From NCBI RefSeq assembly GCF_024055595.1, contig NZ_JAMXOF010000002.1, positions 1-64,000 of the forward strand: a stretch of DNA of 64,000 nucleotides. The letters run 5' to 3'. Under the pieces are notes generated by a model. The model did no database searches. It saw nothing but the letters and a program-made list of their open reading frames with translations, and was not told the origin of the DNA. This document shows, piece by piece, positions 17,582 to 26,410 of the stretch; within the stretch, counting starts at the first letter, position 1, and every line of letters starts with the position of its first letter. This DNA is from Mucilaginibacter aurantiaciroseus. GTDB taxonomy: Bacteria; Bacteroidota; Bacteroidia; Sphingobacteriales; Sphingobacteriaceae. The position numbers and the translations under genes are program-made.

Positions 17582-18559
17582 ATGCCCGAATTTAAAATAC
17601 AACATATCACCAAATACGCTTATGATGGTTTTGTGCGCGATAGTGCCAACAAAATTATCCTGTACCCTATTGTTGATATTTACCAGGAAGTTTTAAAGCA
17701 CGATCTGAACATCAGCGGGCACCCGCAGGTAGATACCTATATAGATTATTATGGCAACGAGGTGGGTAGTTTTACTTACACCGAGCCGCATAATTTAATG
17801 ATGATCAATTCGCAACTATCTATCATCACCCATCCCCGCCCATTACCTTTGGATAATATTTTTTCGGCCGAACAATGGAACGACTTATTTAACCTGCGCT
17901 ATGTTGTGCCTTACATCGATTTCCTGAAACAGGAATATTTTGAAGGCTTGAGTGAACTGCGCCCGGTGGTAGAATCTGAACGTAAAGTAGAAGATACCCC
18001 CTACCGTACCGCGCTAAAGTTTTGCAGCTATGTTTACAAAAATTTCGAATATATAAAAGGTGTAACTACTGTAGAAACCACCCTTGATGAGATCTGGGAG
18101 ATCCGTGCCGGTGTGTGCCAGGATTTTGCCCACCTGTTAATGGTGATGCTGCGCCTGGTTGGCATCCCTGCACGTTACGTTAGCGGTTACATATGCCCCA
18201 ATAAAGATGGCATGCGTGGCGAAGGTGCTACCCATGCCTGGGCCGAGGCTTACCTGCCCGGTTACGGCTGGCTGGGTATCGACCCAACCAACAATTGCGC
18301 GGCTAACGAGAACCACGTGCGTTTAGCCGTTGGCCGTAACTTTAGTGATTGCTCGCCGGTTAAGGGCGTTTACAAAGGTGCTGCAGGCCACAGGCTGGAA
18401 GTATCCGTTTCTGTTGGGTACGAGGACGGGCAAGTTCACGAAGAAAAAGATATATTTACCATATCGAATGATTATCCAAAACCTTCTACTACTGCATCAC
18501 GCAATAGCTATGCGAAGTACATGGAGATGATTCAGCAGCAACAACAACAGCAGCAATAA
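17582..18559 (+). CDS. Transglutaminase-like cysteine protease, first copy
   Basis: A 325-residue protein with the N-terminal beta domain of bacterial transglutaminase-like proteins (residues 1 to about 110) followed by the papain-like core. The catalytic triad is visible: Cys in AGVCQDFAHL, His in ATHAWAEAYLPG, Asp in GIDPTNN. The block context (ATP-grasp, alpha-E, Anbu) points to hydrolysis or ligation of peptide bonds made by the ATP-grasp partner. The chain ends in eight consecutive Gln from a CAG/CAA run (about 18533-18556), which is probably length-variable. Confidence 0.9.
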   Translation: MPEFKIQHITKYAYDGFVRDSANKIILYPIVDIYQEVLKHDLNISGHPQVDTYIDYYGNEVGSFTYTEPHNLMMINSQLSIITHPRPLPLDNIFSAEQWNDLFNLRYVVPYIDFLKQEYFEGLSELRPVVESERKVEDTPYRTALKFCSYVYKNFEYIKGVTTVETTLDEIWEIRAGVCQDFAHLLMVMLRLVGIPARYVSGYICPNKDGMRGEGATHAWAEAYLPGYGWLGIDPTNNCAANENHVRLAVGRNFSDCSPVKGVYKGAAGHRLEVSVSVGYEDGQVHEEKDIFTISNDYPKPSTTASRNSYAKYMEMIQQQQQQQQ

Positions 18560-18569
18560 GTAAATATAA

Positions 18570-18660
18570 AAGCCCCACCCAACCCTCCCCGGAAGGGAGG
18601 GCATTTGATTAGTTTTTAAAGTATCCCCTTCCGGAGGAGATTTAGAGGGGGCTTATTAAG
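18570..18660. repeat. GC-rich paired hairpin repeat (CCCCTCC family)
   Basis: Two hairpins flank a short AT-rich spacer: GCCCCACCCAACCCTCCCCG with GAAGGGAGGGC, and CCCCTTCCGGAGGAGA followed by TTTAGAGGGGGCTT. The ends GCCCC... and ...GGGGGCTT can also pair over the full length. A clearly related element is read through as coding sequence at 36247-36358. Here it sits between transglutaminase and Anbu genes. Confidence 0.7.
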
Positions 18661-18666
18661 GTATAT

Positions 18667-19404
18667 ATGACTTACTGTTTAGGAATTAAAGTTAAAGAAG
18701 GCTTAATTGCCCTTGCCGATACCCGCATAACATCGGGTACAGAAACTACCGTTAAAAAGAAATTGACCACCGTGCAAAAAGATGGTGGCTCAATGTTCAT
18801 CATGACCAGCGGCCTGCGTTCTGTACGCGACAAGGCCGTTGTTTATTTTAACGAATTGGTAGAAACCCAAACCTACGATAAACTTTACCAGGCCGTGAAT
18901 GCCTTTGGCGAACAGGTACGCCGGGTTGGCGAGGAAGACCGTGCAACGCTTGAAAAAGCAGGTTTTAAATTCGACCTGAACACCATTATTGGCGGCCAGT
19001 TAAAAGGCGACAGCGAGCATAAGCTTTTCCTGCTTTATCCCGAGGGGAATTGGGTGGAACTTGGGCAGGGCGCACCATTTGTAGCTATTGGTAATTCGGG
19101 CCACGGCAAGGCCATCTTAAATCGTACCATCGACGAGGATTCTGGTATGCATTTAGCATTGAAGGCTGCGTTCCTCTCGTTCGATTCTACCAGGGTGAGC
19201 AGTAACAATGTCGATTTCCCGATAGATGTTGCACTATACAGGAAAGATACTTTTACGTTAGTTGAGCAGCGGTATACTCAAAAAGACATGGCCAGCATAT
19301 CGGCACAATGGGATGATGAGCTGAAAGCCGCATTGCAGCATATATCGGGAGATTGGATGGAAAAAGCGTTTGCAAAATTACCCGCGGTAAAAGATGAAGT
19401 TTAA
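18667..19404 (+). CDS. Anbu, proteasome-like N-terminal nucleophile peptidase
   Basis: A 245-residue Ntn-hydrolase of the Anbu (ancestral beta subunit) type. It starts MTYCLGIKV, so that after removal of Met the catalytic Thr is residue 2; further conserved residues are in ALADTRIT (Asp/Arg) and KKKLTTV (Lys). It also has a GxSGxGK-like segment IGNSGHGK. Anbu proteins form ring-shaped assemblies and are classically encoded together with ATP-grasp, alpha-E and transglutaminase genes, exactly as here. The next gene overlaps its 3' end by 11 bases, which indicates cotranscription. Confidence 0.92.
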   Translation: MTYCLGIKVKEGLIALADTRITSGTETTVKKKLTTVQKDGGSMFIMTSGLRSVRDKAVVYFNELVETQTYDKLYQAVNAFGEQVRRVGEEDRATLEKAGFKFDLNTIIGGQLKGDSEHKLFLLYPEGNWVELGQGAPFVAIGNSGHGKAILNRTIDEDSGMHLALKAAFLSFDSTRVSSNNVDFPIDVALYRKDTFTLVEQRYTQKDMASISAQWDDELKAALQHISGDWMEKAFAKLPAVKDEV

Positions 19405-20242
19405 AGTTTCGGCAGAGTTAGGATACGATGTAAAGGCACCCAGTACTTTAATATTAAATGTACATGCGCTGCGCACCGCACGCCAAACCATACTGAACGA
19501 AAAACTAAGCATCGAGCCCGATATTATGGCCGAAGAGTTACCTTCCACCAATGGGGAAAATCGTTTTGTGCGGTTAGATATTATCGATACGGGCACCGTC
19601 AACATAAAATACGAGGCCACCGTTGACAATTATTACGAGATAAAAGATTACCACAATTATACAGAGGTGCCCGTAAGCCAGTTTGACCCTGCAGTGCTTA
19701 CTTATTTAAACCCAAGCAGGTATTGCCAGTCGGACAAGTTGTACCGTTTAGCCAACAACACCTTCGGGCAAATAAACAATACCTACCAACAGGTAGTAGC
19801 CGTTACCGAGTGGATCCATAAAAATGTGGAGTACCTGAGTGGCTTTAGTAACTCCGAAACATCAGCTTATGATACCGTTACCCAGCAAGCCGGCGTATGC
19901 CGCGATTTCGCGCATTTGGGTATAGCCCTTTGCCGGTCTTTAACTATCCCGGCACGGTACTTTACAGGGTACGCCTACAAGCTTGTCCCTGCCGATTTTC
20001 ACGCCTGTTTTGAAGCCTACATAGGTGGCGAATGGATCCTGTTTGACGCTACCAAGCTTGCCCCGTTAAACGGCCTGGTTAAAATAGCTACCGGCCGCGA
20101 TGCTGCCGACGCCGCCATTGCCAGCATATTTGGCGATGTGGTTTGCACCAACGTAAAAGCCGATTGCCAGATGCTGGAGAACGAACCTTTCGATGCTATC
20201 TACTACACCAAATCCGTATTTGACGGGGTGACGTATTTATAG
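19394..20242 (+). CDS. Transglutaminase-like cysteine protease, second copy
   Basis: A 282-residue paralogue of the transglutaminase earlier in the block, with its own N-terminal beta domain (KFKVSAELGYDVKAPSTLIL). Active-site Cys is in QQAGVCRDFAHLGIALCR, His in ADFHACFEAYIGGEWILFDAT, with Asp in the same segment. It overlaps Anbu by 11 bases and closes the block. Two different transglutaminases in one Anbu locus suggest separate substrates or sequential steps. Confidence 0.9.
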   Translation: MKFKVSAELGYDVKAPSTLILNVHALRTARQTILNEKLSIEPDIMAEELPSTNGENRFVRLDIIDTGTVNIKYEATVDNYYEIKDYHNYTEVPVSQFDPAVLTYLNPSRYCQSDKLYRLANNTFGQINNTYQQVVAVTEWIHKNVEYLSGFSNSETSAYDTVTQQAGVCRDFAHLGIALCRSLTIPARYFTGYAYKLVPADFHACFEAYIGGEWILFDATKLAPLNGLVKIATGRDAADAAIASIFGDVVCTNVKADCQMLENEPFDAIYYTKSVFDGVTYL

Positions 20243-20664
20243 CTTAAAAGCAATAAATCCGTATCGGATGATGAGCGAAAAAAGGTGAAAAAAGGGCGAA
20301 AAAATCTGCTGTCCCACGGTGTCCCATTTAGAAACAAGTGGGACACCTCTTAACAATTGCAAATAATTAGCAATCAATTACTTATAATTTAATTCAACTA
20401 TTTTATTATAAAATTTAAACCTGTAAGGTGTTAGTTATTAGCATATTAAGCAATAATTATTACTTGTGTAATATATAGTGGGACACCCGGGAATTATGTG
20501 GGTATTTCAATAAAAAAAGCGGGGTTACATGGTGAGCCTGTCGAACCATTAGCCTCCTTATTAATCCTCCGACAAGCTCAGGATGACAATCATTTTGTAT
20601 CCCTCCTGCCACATTTTATATCAAGTTTTCGGCTTCGGGTTATTCGCATTATCTTTACTGCGCG
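20243..20664. repeat. Gene-free region with TGGGACACC inverted repeats and a REP-like element
   Basis: No gene in 422 bases. GGTGTCCCA at 20318-20326 and TGGGACACC at 20339-20347 form a perfect 9-bp stem around 12 bases; a third TGGGACACC is at 20479-20487 after 130 bases of very AT-rich DNA, and a partial GTCCCAC is at 20311-20317. From about 20529 to 20588 a second repeat type is present (GAGCCTGTCGAACC ... CGACAAGCTCAGGATGAC). The first set could be a recombinase or replication-protein site; that is a guess. Confidence 0.55.
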
Positions 20665-22182
20665 ATGTCAGAAAAAAAAGTAAGAGTCCGTTTTGCGCCA
20701 AGCCCTACAGGTGGTTTACACTTGGGTGGTGTGCGTACCGTTTTGTTTAATTACTTATTTGCTAAAAAACACAAAGGTAATTTTGTGCTCCGTATAGAAG
20801 ATACCGACCAAACCCGCTATGTAGATGGCGCCGAGCAGTACATACTGGATTGCCTTAAATGGTGCGGCATTACGCCCGATGAAAGCCCGGTTGTTGGCGG
20901 CCAATACGCCCCTTACCGCCAAAGCGAGCGCAAACCCATCTACCGCGAATACGCCGAGAAACTGGTTGCACAAGGCCACGCCTACTATGCCTTTGACTCT
21001 GCCGAAGAACTGGATGCCAAACGTAAGGAAGTGCCAAACTTTCAATACGGTGTTGCAACCCGCAACGGCCTGCGCAATTCACTGAACCTGCCTTTGCAGG
21101 AAACCGAAAAACTATTGCATGATGGTACACCGCATGTTATCCGCATTAAAATGCCGGAGGACGATACCATCAACTTTAACGATATGATTCGCGGCCACGT
21201 TAGTTTCGAGACTAACCAGATTGATGATAAAGTGCTTTTAAAAGCCGACGGTATGCCAACCTACCACTTAGCCGTGGTGGTTGATGATTACCTGATGAAG
21301 ATTACCCACGCTTTCCGTGGCGAAGAGTGGCTGCCATCGGCACCGGTACATATTCTGCTTTGGGAGTACCTGGGCTGGAAAGCCGATATGCCACAATGGG
21401 CACACTTGCCATTAATACTAAAACCAGATGGCCACGGCAAACTAAGCAAACGCGATGGCGCACGCCTTGGTTTCCCGGTTTACGCCATGAACTGGTTTGA
21501 TGCCAAAACAGGCGAACTAACCCCGGGTTTCCGCGAGTTAGGTTTCCTGCCCGAAGCATTTTTGAACCTGCTGGCCATGCTTGGCTGGAATGACGGCACC
21601 GACCAGGAAATTTTCACGCTGGATGAAATGATAGAGAAATTTTCTATCGATCGCATCAGCAAAGCCGGCGCAAAATTCGATTTTGAAAAAGCCAAATGGT
21701 ACAATGCCGAGTGGATAAAACGCACCGATGCCGAAACCTTGAAAGTTAAAGTTTGGGAGATATTGAAAGCGAAAGGCATTGTTATAAAAGACGAAGCTTA
21801 TCTGCTAAAGGTGATTGATGTAGTGAAAGAACGCTGCGTTGTATTGCCAGATTTCTACCAGCAATCGGCATACTTTTTCCAGCAACCTGCCGAGTATGAT
21901 CTGAATGCCGTTAAACCAAAATGGACGGATGCCAAAACTGATTTTTTCACCGCGTTCATCTCAATATTAAGCGCAGAGCCGGTAGATGCCCACGAATTGG
22001 AAGCCAAATTCAAAGCTCTTGCCGAAGAAAAAGGCTTAAAAGCAGGCGATGTAATGTTACCATTCCGTATTATGCTGGTAGGTGGCAAATTCGGCCCGCA
22101 TGTGTTTGATATAGCTAAATTGTTAGGCGAAAGCGAAACGATAATTAGGATTGAGAAAGCAATAGAGGCTTTTACAGCGTAA
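20665..22182 (+). CDS. gltX: Glutamyl-tRNA synthetase
   Basis: A 505-residue class I aminoacyl-tRNA synthetase that charges tRNA-Glu. The HIGH-type motif lies in PSPTGGLHLGGVRTVLFNYL (about residues 11-30), the LRIEDTDQTR block follows, and the KMSKS-type loop is KLSKRDG. The C-terminal helical anticodon-binding domain ends with PFRIMLVGGKFGPHVFDIAKLLG, typical of bacterial GluRS. Length is normal and the start ATG 20665 is the first in frame with the conserved N-terminus. Confidence 0.95.
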   Translation: MSEKKVRVRFAPSPTGGLHLGGVRTVLFNYLFAKKHKGNFVLRIEDTDQTRYVDGAEQYILDCLKWCGITPDESPVVGGQYAPYRQSERKPIYREYAEKLVAQGHAYYAFDSAEELDAKRKEVPNFQYGVATRNGLRNSLNLPLQETEKLLHDGTPHVIRIKMPEDDTINFNDMIRGHVSFETNQIDDKVLLKADGMPTYHLAVVVDDYLMKITHAFRGEEWLPSAPVHILLWEYLGWKADMPQWAHLPLILKPDGHGKLSKRDGARLGFPVYAMNWFDAKTGELTPGFRELGFLPEAFLNLLAMLGWNDGTDQEIFTLDEMIEKFSIDRISKAGAKFDFEKAKWYNAEWIKRTDAETLKVKVWEILKAKGIVIKDEAYLLKVIDVVKERCVVLPDFYQQSAYFFQQPAEYDLNAVKPKWTDAKTDFFTAFISILSAEPVDAHELEAKFKALAEEKGLKAGDVMLPFRIMLVGGKFGPHVFDIAKLLGESETIIRIEKAIEAFTA

Positions 22183-22195
22183 ACTTTTAATAAAC

Positions 22196-22290
22196 CCATG
22201 CAATTGCGAGCGATAGCGTGGCAACCTCATAGGCCAAGCGAATTTGCTGTAATTGCCACGTAGCTACGCTACGTGCAATTACATGGTGGA
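22196..22290. repeat. REP-like repeat (GCGAGCGATAGCGTGGCAA type)
   Basis: CAATTGCGAGCGATAGCGTG at 22200-22219 is followed about 40 bases later by ATTGCCACGTAGCTACGC and GTGCAATTACATGG, forming an interrupted inverted repeat. The CTACGTAGC-like core GTAGCTACGCTACG is itself near-palindromic. A related copy is at 38018-38158. Confidence 0.65.
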
Positions 22291-22295
22291 TTATT

Positions 22296-22790
22296 TTACA
22301 ACTTCTTCCTCATCACATAATCATTCATCCAATAAGGCCCTATAGAGATATCCTCTTCGTATATCACTTCAAAACCCATTTTCTCGTAAAAGCTTTTGGC
22401 GTTGTTATAACGGTTTACGTTAAGGTCTAAAGTACGCTTGCCCGCTTTAAGGGTTTTATTGGCAACGGCGTTTATCAGGATCTTGCCATAGCCTTTGCCC
22501 TGGGTTACAGGCAGGCAATAAAGCTTGTGCAGTTTGTATATGTCGGCATCCTCCTCGCGTGGCGAATAAGCTGCAAAAGCGACAGGTTCACCCCCCTCTA
22601 TCAGCAATAAAAACGTTTGCTGTTTTTCAGCCACCTGTTTGGTTATTTTATCTGCCGCATATAGTTCGCGAAGCATATAGGCTACCTGCTCTTTGCCAAG
22701 CAAAGGTTCGTATGTAGGCCACCAGGTTTGTTCGGCTATCTGTAAAATGGCATCTATATCGGCTACGGTTCCTTTTCGTATCAAATACAT
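22296..22790 (-). CDS. GNAT-family N-acetyltransferase
   Basis: A 164-residue single-domain acetyltransferase. The fold order is visible: IRKGTVADIDAILQIAEQTWWPTY at the N-terminus, PVAFAAYSPR strand, the acetyl-CoA loop VTQGKGYGKILINAVANK (Q/RxxGxG/A), and LDLNVNRYNNAKSFYEKMGFEVIYEE, the classic motif B. The acceptor is unknown; similar proteins are annotated as PaiA-like or ribosomal-type acetyltransferases. It ends a row of three minus-strand genes after the ABC exporter pair. Confidence 0.9.
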   Translation of the reverse strand: MYLIRKGTVADIDAILQIAEQTWWPTYEPLLGKEQVAYMLRELYAADKITKQVAEKQQTFLLLIEGGEPVAFAAYSPREEDADIYKLHKLYCLPVTQGKGYGKILINAVANKTLKAGKRTLDLNVNRYNNAKSFYEKMGFEVIYEEDISIGPYWMNDYVMRKKL

Positions 22791-22800
22791 AGGGCAAATT

Positions 22801-23541
22801 TTAGTGGTTTTCTTCCGGGTTTACTGTGTACGATGCTATGCTTTGTCCCACACCAAAATATTCTTCCAACTCGGTTAGGGTTGATGAACTTGTGGCCATG
22901 TCTTTGATCACCACGCCTTTTTCCATTAATAAGATACGATCGCAAACATCGGTTACGTGGTTCAGATCGTGACTGGACACAATCGTAGTTACCCCATGAT
23001 TTTTATTCTGATCCTTCAAAATATTCTTCAACCTAAACTGTGTGCTCGGGTCAATATTAGCGAACGGCTCATCCAGCATCAGCAATTCCGGCTGTTGCAG
23101 CAGGCATGTGCCTACCCCAACTTTACACTGGTTACCTTTAGACAGGTCGCGGATGTATTTACTTTTTTTGATGATCTCACCATTGAAAAACTCCGACAAG
23201 CTTGCCAGCTTTTCATCAACCTGAGCTTTATTTTGATTATGCAGGCCACCTATAAAGTAAAAATACTCTTCGGGGGTAAGGTAATCGATCAGGAAACCTT
23301 CGTCAAGGTAAGCCGCGGTATAGTTTTTCCAGGTTTCGCCACCGGCGACATTTATGCCGTTTGATAGCACTTCACCTTTATCAGCACGGATCAGGTCTAA
23401 TATCATGCGGAACAAAGTGGTTTTACCTGCACCGTTATTACCCACAAGGCCAATACTTTCGCCTTTGTTTATCTGCAGATAGGGCACGTTTACTACAGTT
23501 AAACCGTTGTAAACTTTTTTAAGGTCTTTAATTTCTATCAT
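22801..23541 (-). CDS. ABC transporter ATP-binding protein
   Basis: A 246-residue ATPase with Walker A GNNGAGKTT at about residues 35-43, signature LSKGNQCKVG (a variant of LSGGQ), Walker B LLMLDEPFANIDP and H-loop VSSHDLNHV. It lies 2 bases after the permease gene on the same strand and would power it. Similar pairs in this phylum are annotated as exporters of unknown substrate. Confidence 0.93.
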   Translation of the reverse strand: MIEIKDLKKVYNGLTVVNVPYLQINKGESIGLVGNNGAGKTTLFRMILDLIRADKGEVLSNGINVAGGETWKNYTAAYLDEGFLIDYLTPEEYFYFIGGLHNQNKAQVDEKLASLSEFFNGEIIKKSKYIRDLSKGNQCKVGVGTCLLQQPELLMLDEPFANIDPSTQFRLKNILKDQNKNHGVTTIVSSHDLNHVTDVCDRILLMEKGVVIKDMATSSSTLTELEEYFGVGQSIASYTVNPEENH

Positions 23542-23543
23542 GA

Positions 23544-25016
23544 TTACTTATTTCTGAAGCCTTCGGCTATTTTAAATCGTTTGGTTTGGAAATCTTGGTC
23601 GAGTTTCTTGATCCAGAAATCGCGGGTGATGATGAATGCAACGCCAATAACCGCCAGTACCGCTAAGCCCGCATCGGTATAACCTAAATATTTAAACGGC
23701 AGGTAAACCAAATATGGGAACAATATCAGCGGGAACGACAGCAACAGCTGACTTGCGCCAACGCCCTCCCAGTTAAAGGATGCACCTTTGCTCAGGTCGA
23801 TGCGTTTGTAGTTACGGTTGGCAAAGTAAAGCACAATGGTGGTGTTGATGCCCAGGTTCCACAAGTACATTACAAAGTGGATCATTACTGTTCTCCACCC
23901 AAAGTAAACGTAAGGGGTAGTAAGGATAAACGCTACAGTTGATACAATATTGAACAGCAGGTATTTGGCCTTTAAAAAATCGGTGAATTTTACTTTGCTT
24001 ACCAGTATACCATCAAAGTGTCCGGCTTGCCAGCTAAACATAAACTGCCCGTAGTTAATGATGAAGATCCCTGTCATAAACATGCCCACGAATACTTTAA
24101 AGCCTTCGCCCATTTTGGGATTGGTGTAAAATATCAGCCCGTAAAACATAAATAGCAAACCCATAATAAGGGCAGATCGCGGTCTTTTATTCCGCAGGAT
24201 CAGCTTAACCTCATTGGCAACCAAATCGCCTACTTGCCCAAACCTGCCAAGAAAAGGGATCTCAGTACTACTTTTGGCATCTTCTTTTTTAGAACTTAAT
24301 TCCTCCAGGTACAGGTTGCCCTTTAAATAGTAAAAGTTAACGTAATATATCGCTACGGCAAGCACAATAGGTAGCAAAACCAGGTAAGGTTTTAAAATAA
24401 GGTTACCAAAAAACAGATATGATATTGCTTTTAGCGAGTAGATATGCCATAGGTAATCGCCGCAGGTAATTAGCGCTAAAATACCACCGGCGATCAGGAA
24501 GATCCAACCGTTTAAGTTGGCTTTGCGCTTAATGTATAAGGCCAGGTAATTATTAAATAATGCTAACGCGATGATAGAAATTATAAATGCTACAGTGACG
24601 CCTGCACCCGATGCAGGCAATATCACTTTTATAATGAACGGCCCCAAAATGATAATCGGCCATAAGTTAAAAAACGATAACAACGCCGTTAAAGCCAAAT
24701 AACCAACCACACTATTCCGTTTTACGGGCAGGTGCAAATATGGCTGTACTTTAAGTGTAGGCAGTTCCTGCAGTTGCATCCGCATTAGCAAGTCCGACAG
24801 GAAGTAAACTAAGATGATGCCACAGAACGCGATGGTCAGGTTTTCTTCAGGGAACATTGCCCCTAATATCTCATCCAGTAAAACCCCAAATAAAAGCACA
24901 TATAAAAACAGGATAAGGATCAAGACCCCCATTACCACTTTTACCGCTATACTTTTACCTGTGTTTTTCGAGCGCCAAAAGGCTTTCAGCTCGTGATCGA
25001 AAAAGGTTGATATCAT
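23544..25016 (-). CDS. ABC transporter permease (DUF5687-like)
   Basis: A 490-residue integral membrane protein with about ten to eleven predicted helices and the start MISTFFDHELKAFWRSKNTGKS, the cytoplasmic N-terminal segment of this Bacteroidota permease family. A central cytoplasmic region (SSKKEDAKSSTEIPFLGRFGQVGDLVANEVKLILRNKRPRS) resembles the coupling part. It forms a two-gene exporter with the ATPase encoded right after it. The substrate cannot be read from sequence. Confidence 0.82.
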   Translation of the reverse strand: MISTFFDHELKAFWRSKNTGKSIAVKVVMGVLILILFLYVLLFGVLLDEILGAMFPEENLTIAFCGIILVYFLSDLLMRMQLQELPTLKVQPYLHLPVKRNSVVGYLALTALLSFFNLWPIIILGPFIIKVILPASGAGVTVAFIISIIALALFNNYLALYIKRKANLNGWIFLIAGGILALITCGDYLWHIYSLKAISYLFFGNLILKPYLVLLPIVLAVAIYYVNFYYLKGNLYLEELSSKKEDAKSSTEIPFLGRFGQVGDLVANEVKLILRNKRPRSALIMGLLFMFYGLIFYTNPKMGEGFKVFVGMFMTGIFIINYGQFMFSWQAGHFDGILVSKVKFTDFLKAKYLLFNIVSTVAFILTTPYVYFGWRTVMIHFVMYLWNLGINTTIVLYFANRNYKRIDLSKGASFNWEGVGASQLLLSFPLILFPYLVYLPFKYLGYTDAGLAVLAVIGVAFIITRDFWIKKLDQDFQTKRFKIAEGFRNK

Positions 25017-25062
25017 GTGAGGATGTAAGATTTAAGCCTAAAAAACAGTTGTGGTTAAGATA

Positions 25063-26343
25063 CTAATATTTGTACCTGTCGCCCCAAAGTTTCTTTAGCT
25101 TTTCTTTTGATTCATTCTCGCGCGCATTGTTACCGGGATTATAAATTTTTGTTCCGCGAATCTCTTCGGGTAAAAAATCAAGATCGGCGAAGTTGCCTTC
25201 GTAGCTGTGGGCATACTTGTAGTTTTTGCCGTAGCCTATGTTCTTCATCAGCTTTGTTGGCGCATTACGCAGGTGTAGGGGAACAGGAAGGTCGCCGGTT
25301 TGGCGTACCAATGCAATAGCCGCACCAATAGCCGTAGTTGCCGAATTGCTTTTTGGTGATGTAGCCAAATAAATCACCGTTTGGCTCAAGATCAATTGCG
25401 ACTCGGGCATACCAATTTTATTGACCGATTCAAAGCAGGCTTGCGCCAGTAATAAAGCGTTGGGATTGGCGTTACCGATATCCTCTGATGCCAATATCAG
25501 CATTCGGCGGGCAATAAATAGTGGGTCTTCCCCACCTACGATCATCCTCGCCAGCCAATAAACCGCGCCGTTAGGGTCGCTGCCACGCATGCTTTTGATA
25601 AAGGCAGATATAATGTCGTAATGTTGTTCGCCAGTCTTGTCATATAGGGCCATGTTCTGCTGTACATGCTCTAATACCACCTCATTGGTGAGCACTATCT
25701 TTTTACTGTCGAAGGCGTTTACCAGCAACTCGAAAATATTCAGCAGCTTGCGGGCATCACCACCGCTTAGGCGTAGTAAGGCTTCATGTTCTTTGATGAT
25801 GATATTCTTCTCTTTCAGTACAACATCTTCCTTTTTGGCTTTTTCCAGCAGGTCGAGCAGATCCTGCTCCGCCAAATGCTGCAAAATATAAACCTGGCAT
25901 CGCGACAGCAAAGCGGAGATGACCTCGAACGATGGGTTCTCGGTAGTGGCTCCTATCAGCGTAACAATGCCACGCTCAACCGCACCCAGCAATGAATCCT
26001 GCTGCGATTTAGAAAAACGATGGATCTCATCAATAAAAAGTATCGGCAATATCTCGCCTTGCTCTTTCAGTAGGGATGCCTTTTCGATAACCTCGCGCAC
26101 ATCCTTTACACCCGAATTTATGGCACTGAGCGAAAAGAACGGGCGGTACAGCGACTGAGATATAATATAAGCCAGCGTAGTTTTACCTACCCCCGGCGGC
26201 CCCCAAAACAGCATAGATGGCAAGGTGCCACTCTCAATAGCCTTGCGCAAAACCGCACCCGGCCCAACAAGGTGTTTCTGGCCTACGTAATCATCCAGTG
26301 ATTTTGGGCGCATACGTTCGGCTAAAGGCGGCAGGTTGATCAT
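25063..26343 (-). CDS. rarA: Replication-associated recombination protein A (RarA/MgsA)
   Basis: A 426-residue AAA+ ATPase of the clamp-loader group that acts at stalled replication forks. Walker A is WGPPGVGKTTLAYII at about residues 46-60, Walker B LFIDEIHRFSKSQQD, sensor 1 IGATTENPSFEVISALLSRCQ with the Arg finger region, and the C-terminal MgsA domain has AVYWLARMIVGGEDPLFIARRMLILASEDIG and HLRNAPTKLMKNIGYGKNY. Size and start are typical. Confidence 0.95.
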   Translation of the reverse strand: MINLPPLAERMRPKSLDDYVGQKHLVGPGAVLRKAIESGTLPSMLFWGPPGVGKTTLAYIISQSLYRPFFSLSAINSGVKDVREVIEKASLLKEQGEILPILFIDEIHRFSKSQQDSLLGAVERGIVTLIGATTENPSFEVISALLSRCQVYILQHLAEQDLLDLLEKAKKEDVVLKEKNIIIKEHEALLRLSGGDARKLLNIFELLVNAFDSKKIVLTNEVVLEHVQQNMALYDKTGEQHYDIISAFIKSMRGSDPNGAVYWLARMIVGGEDPLFIARRMLILASEDIGNANPNALLLAQACFESVNKIGMPESQLILSQTVIYLATSPKSNSATTAIGAAIALVRQTGDLPVPLHLRNAPTKLMKNIGYGKNYKYAHSYEGNFADLDFLPEEIRGTKIYNPGNNARENESKEKLKKLWGDRYKY

Positions 26344-26410
26344 AAATGTAAAATTCAGAATTAGAAATGCTAAATCCTAAGAAATTTAGTAATTTTATAT
26401 TAACAATTAT

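Noticed and set aside
20498..20683. 61-codon plus-strand frame before gltX
   Set aside because: It is the translation of a dispersed repeat (GEPVEP ... LRQAQDD) and overlaps the gltX start.
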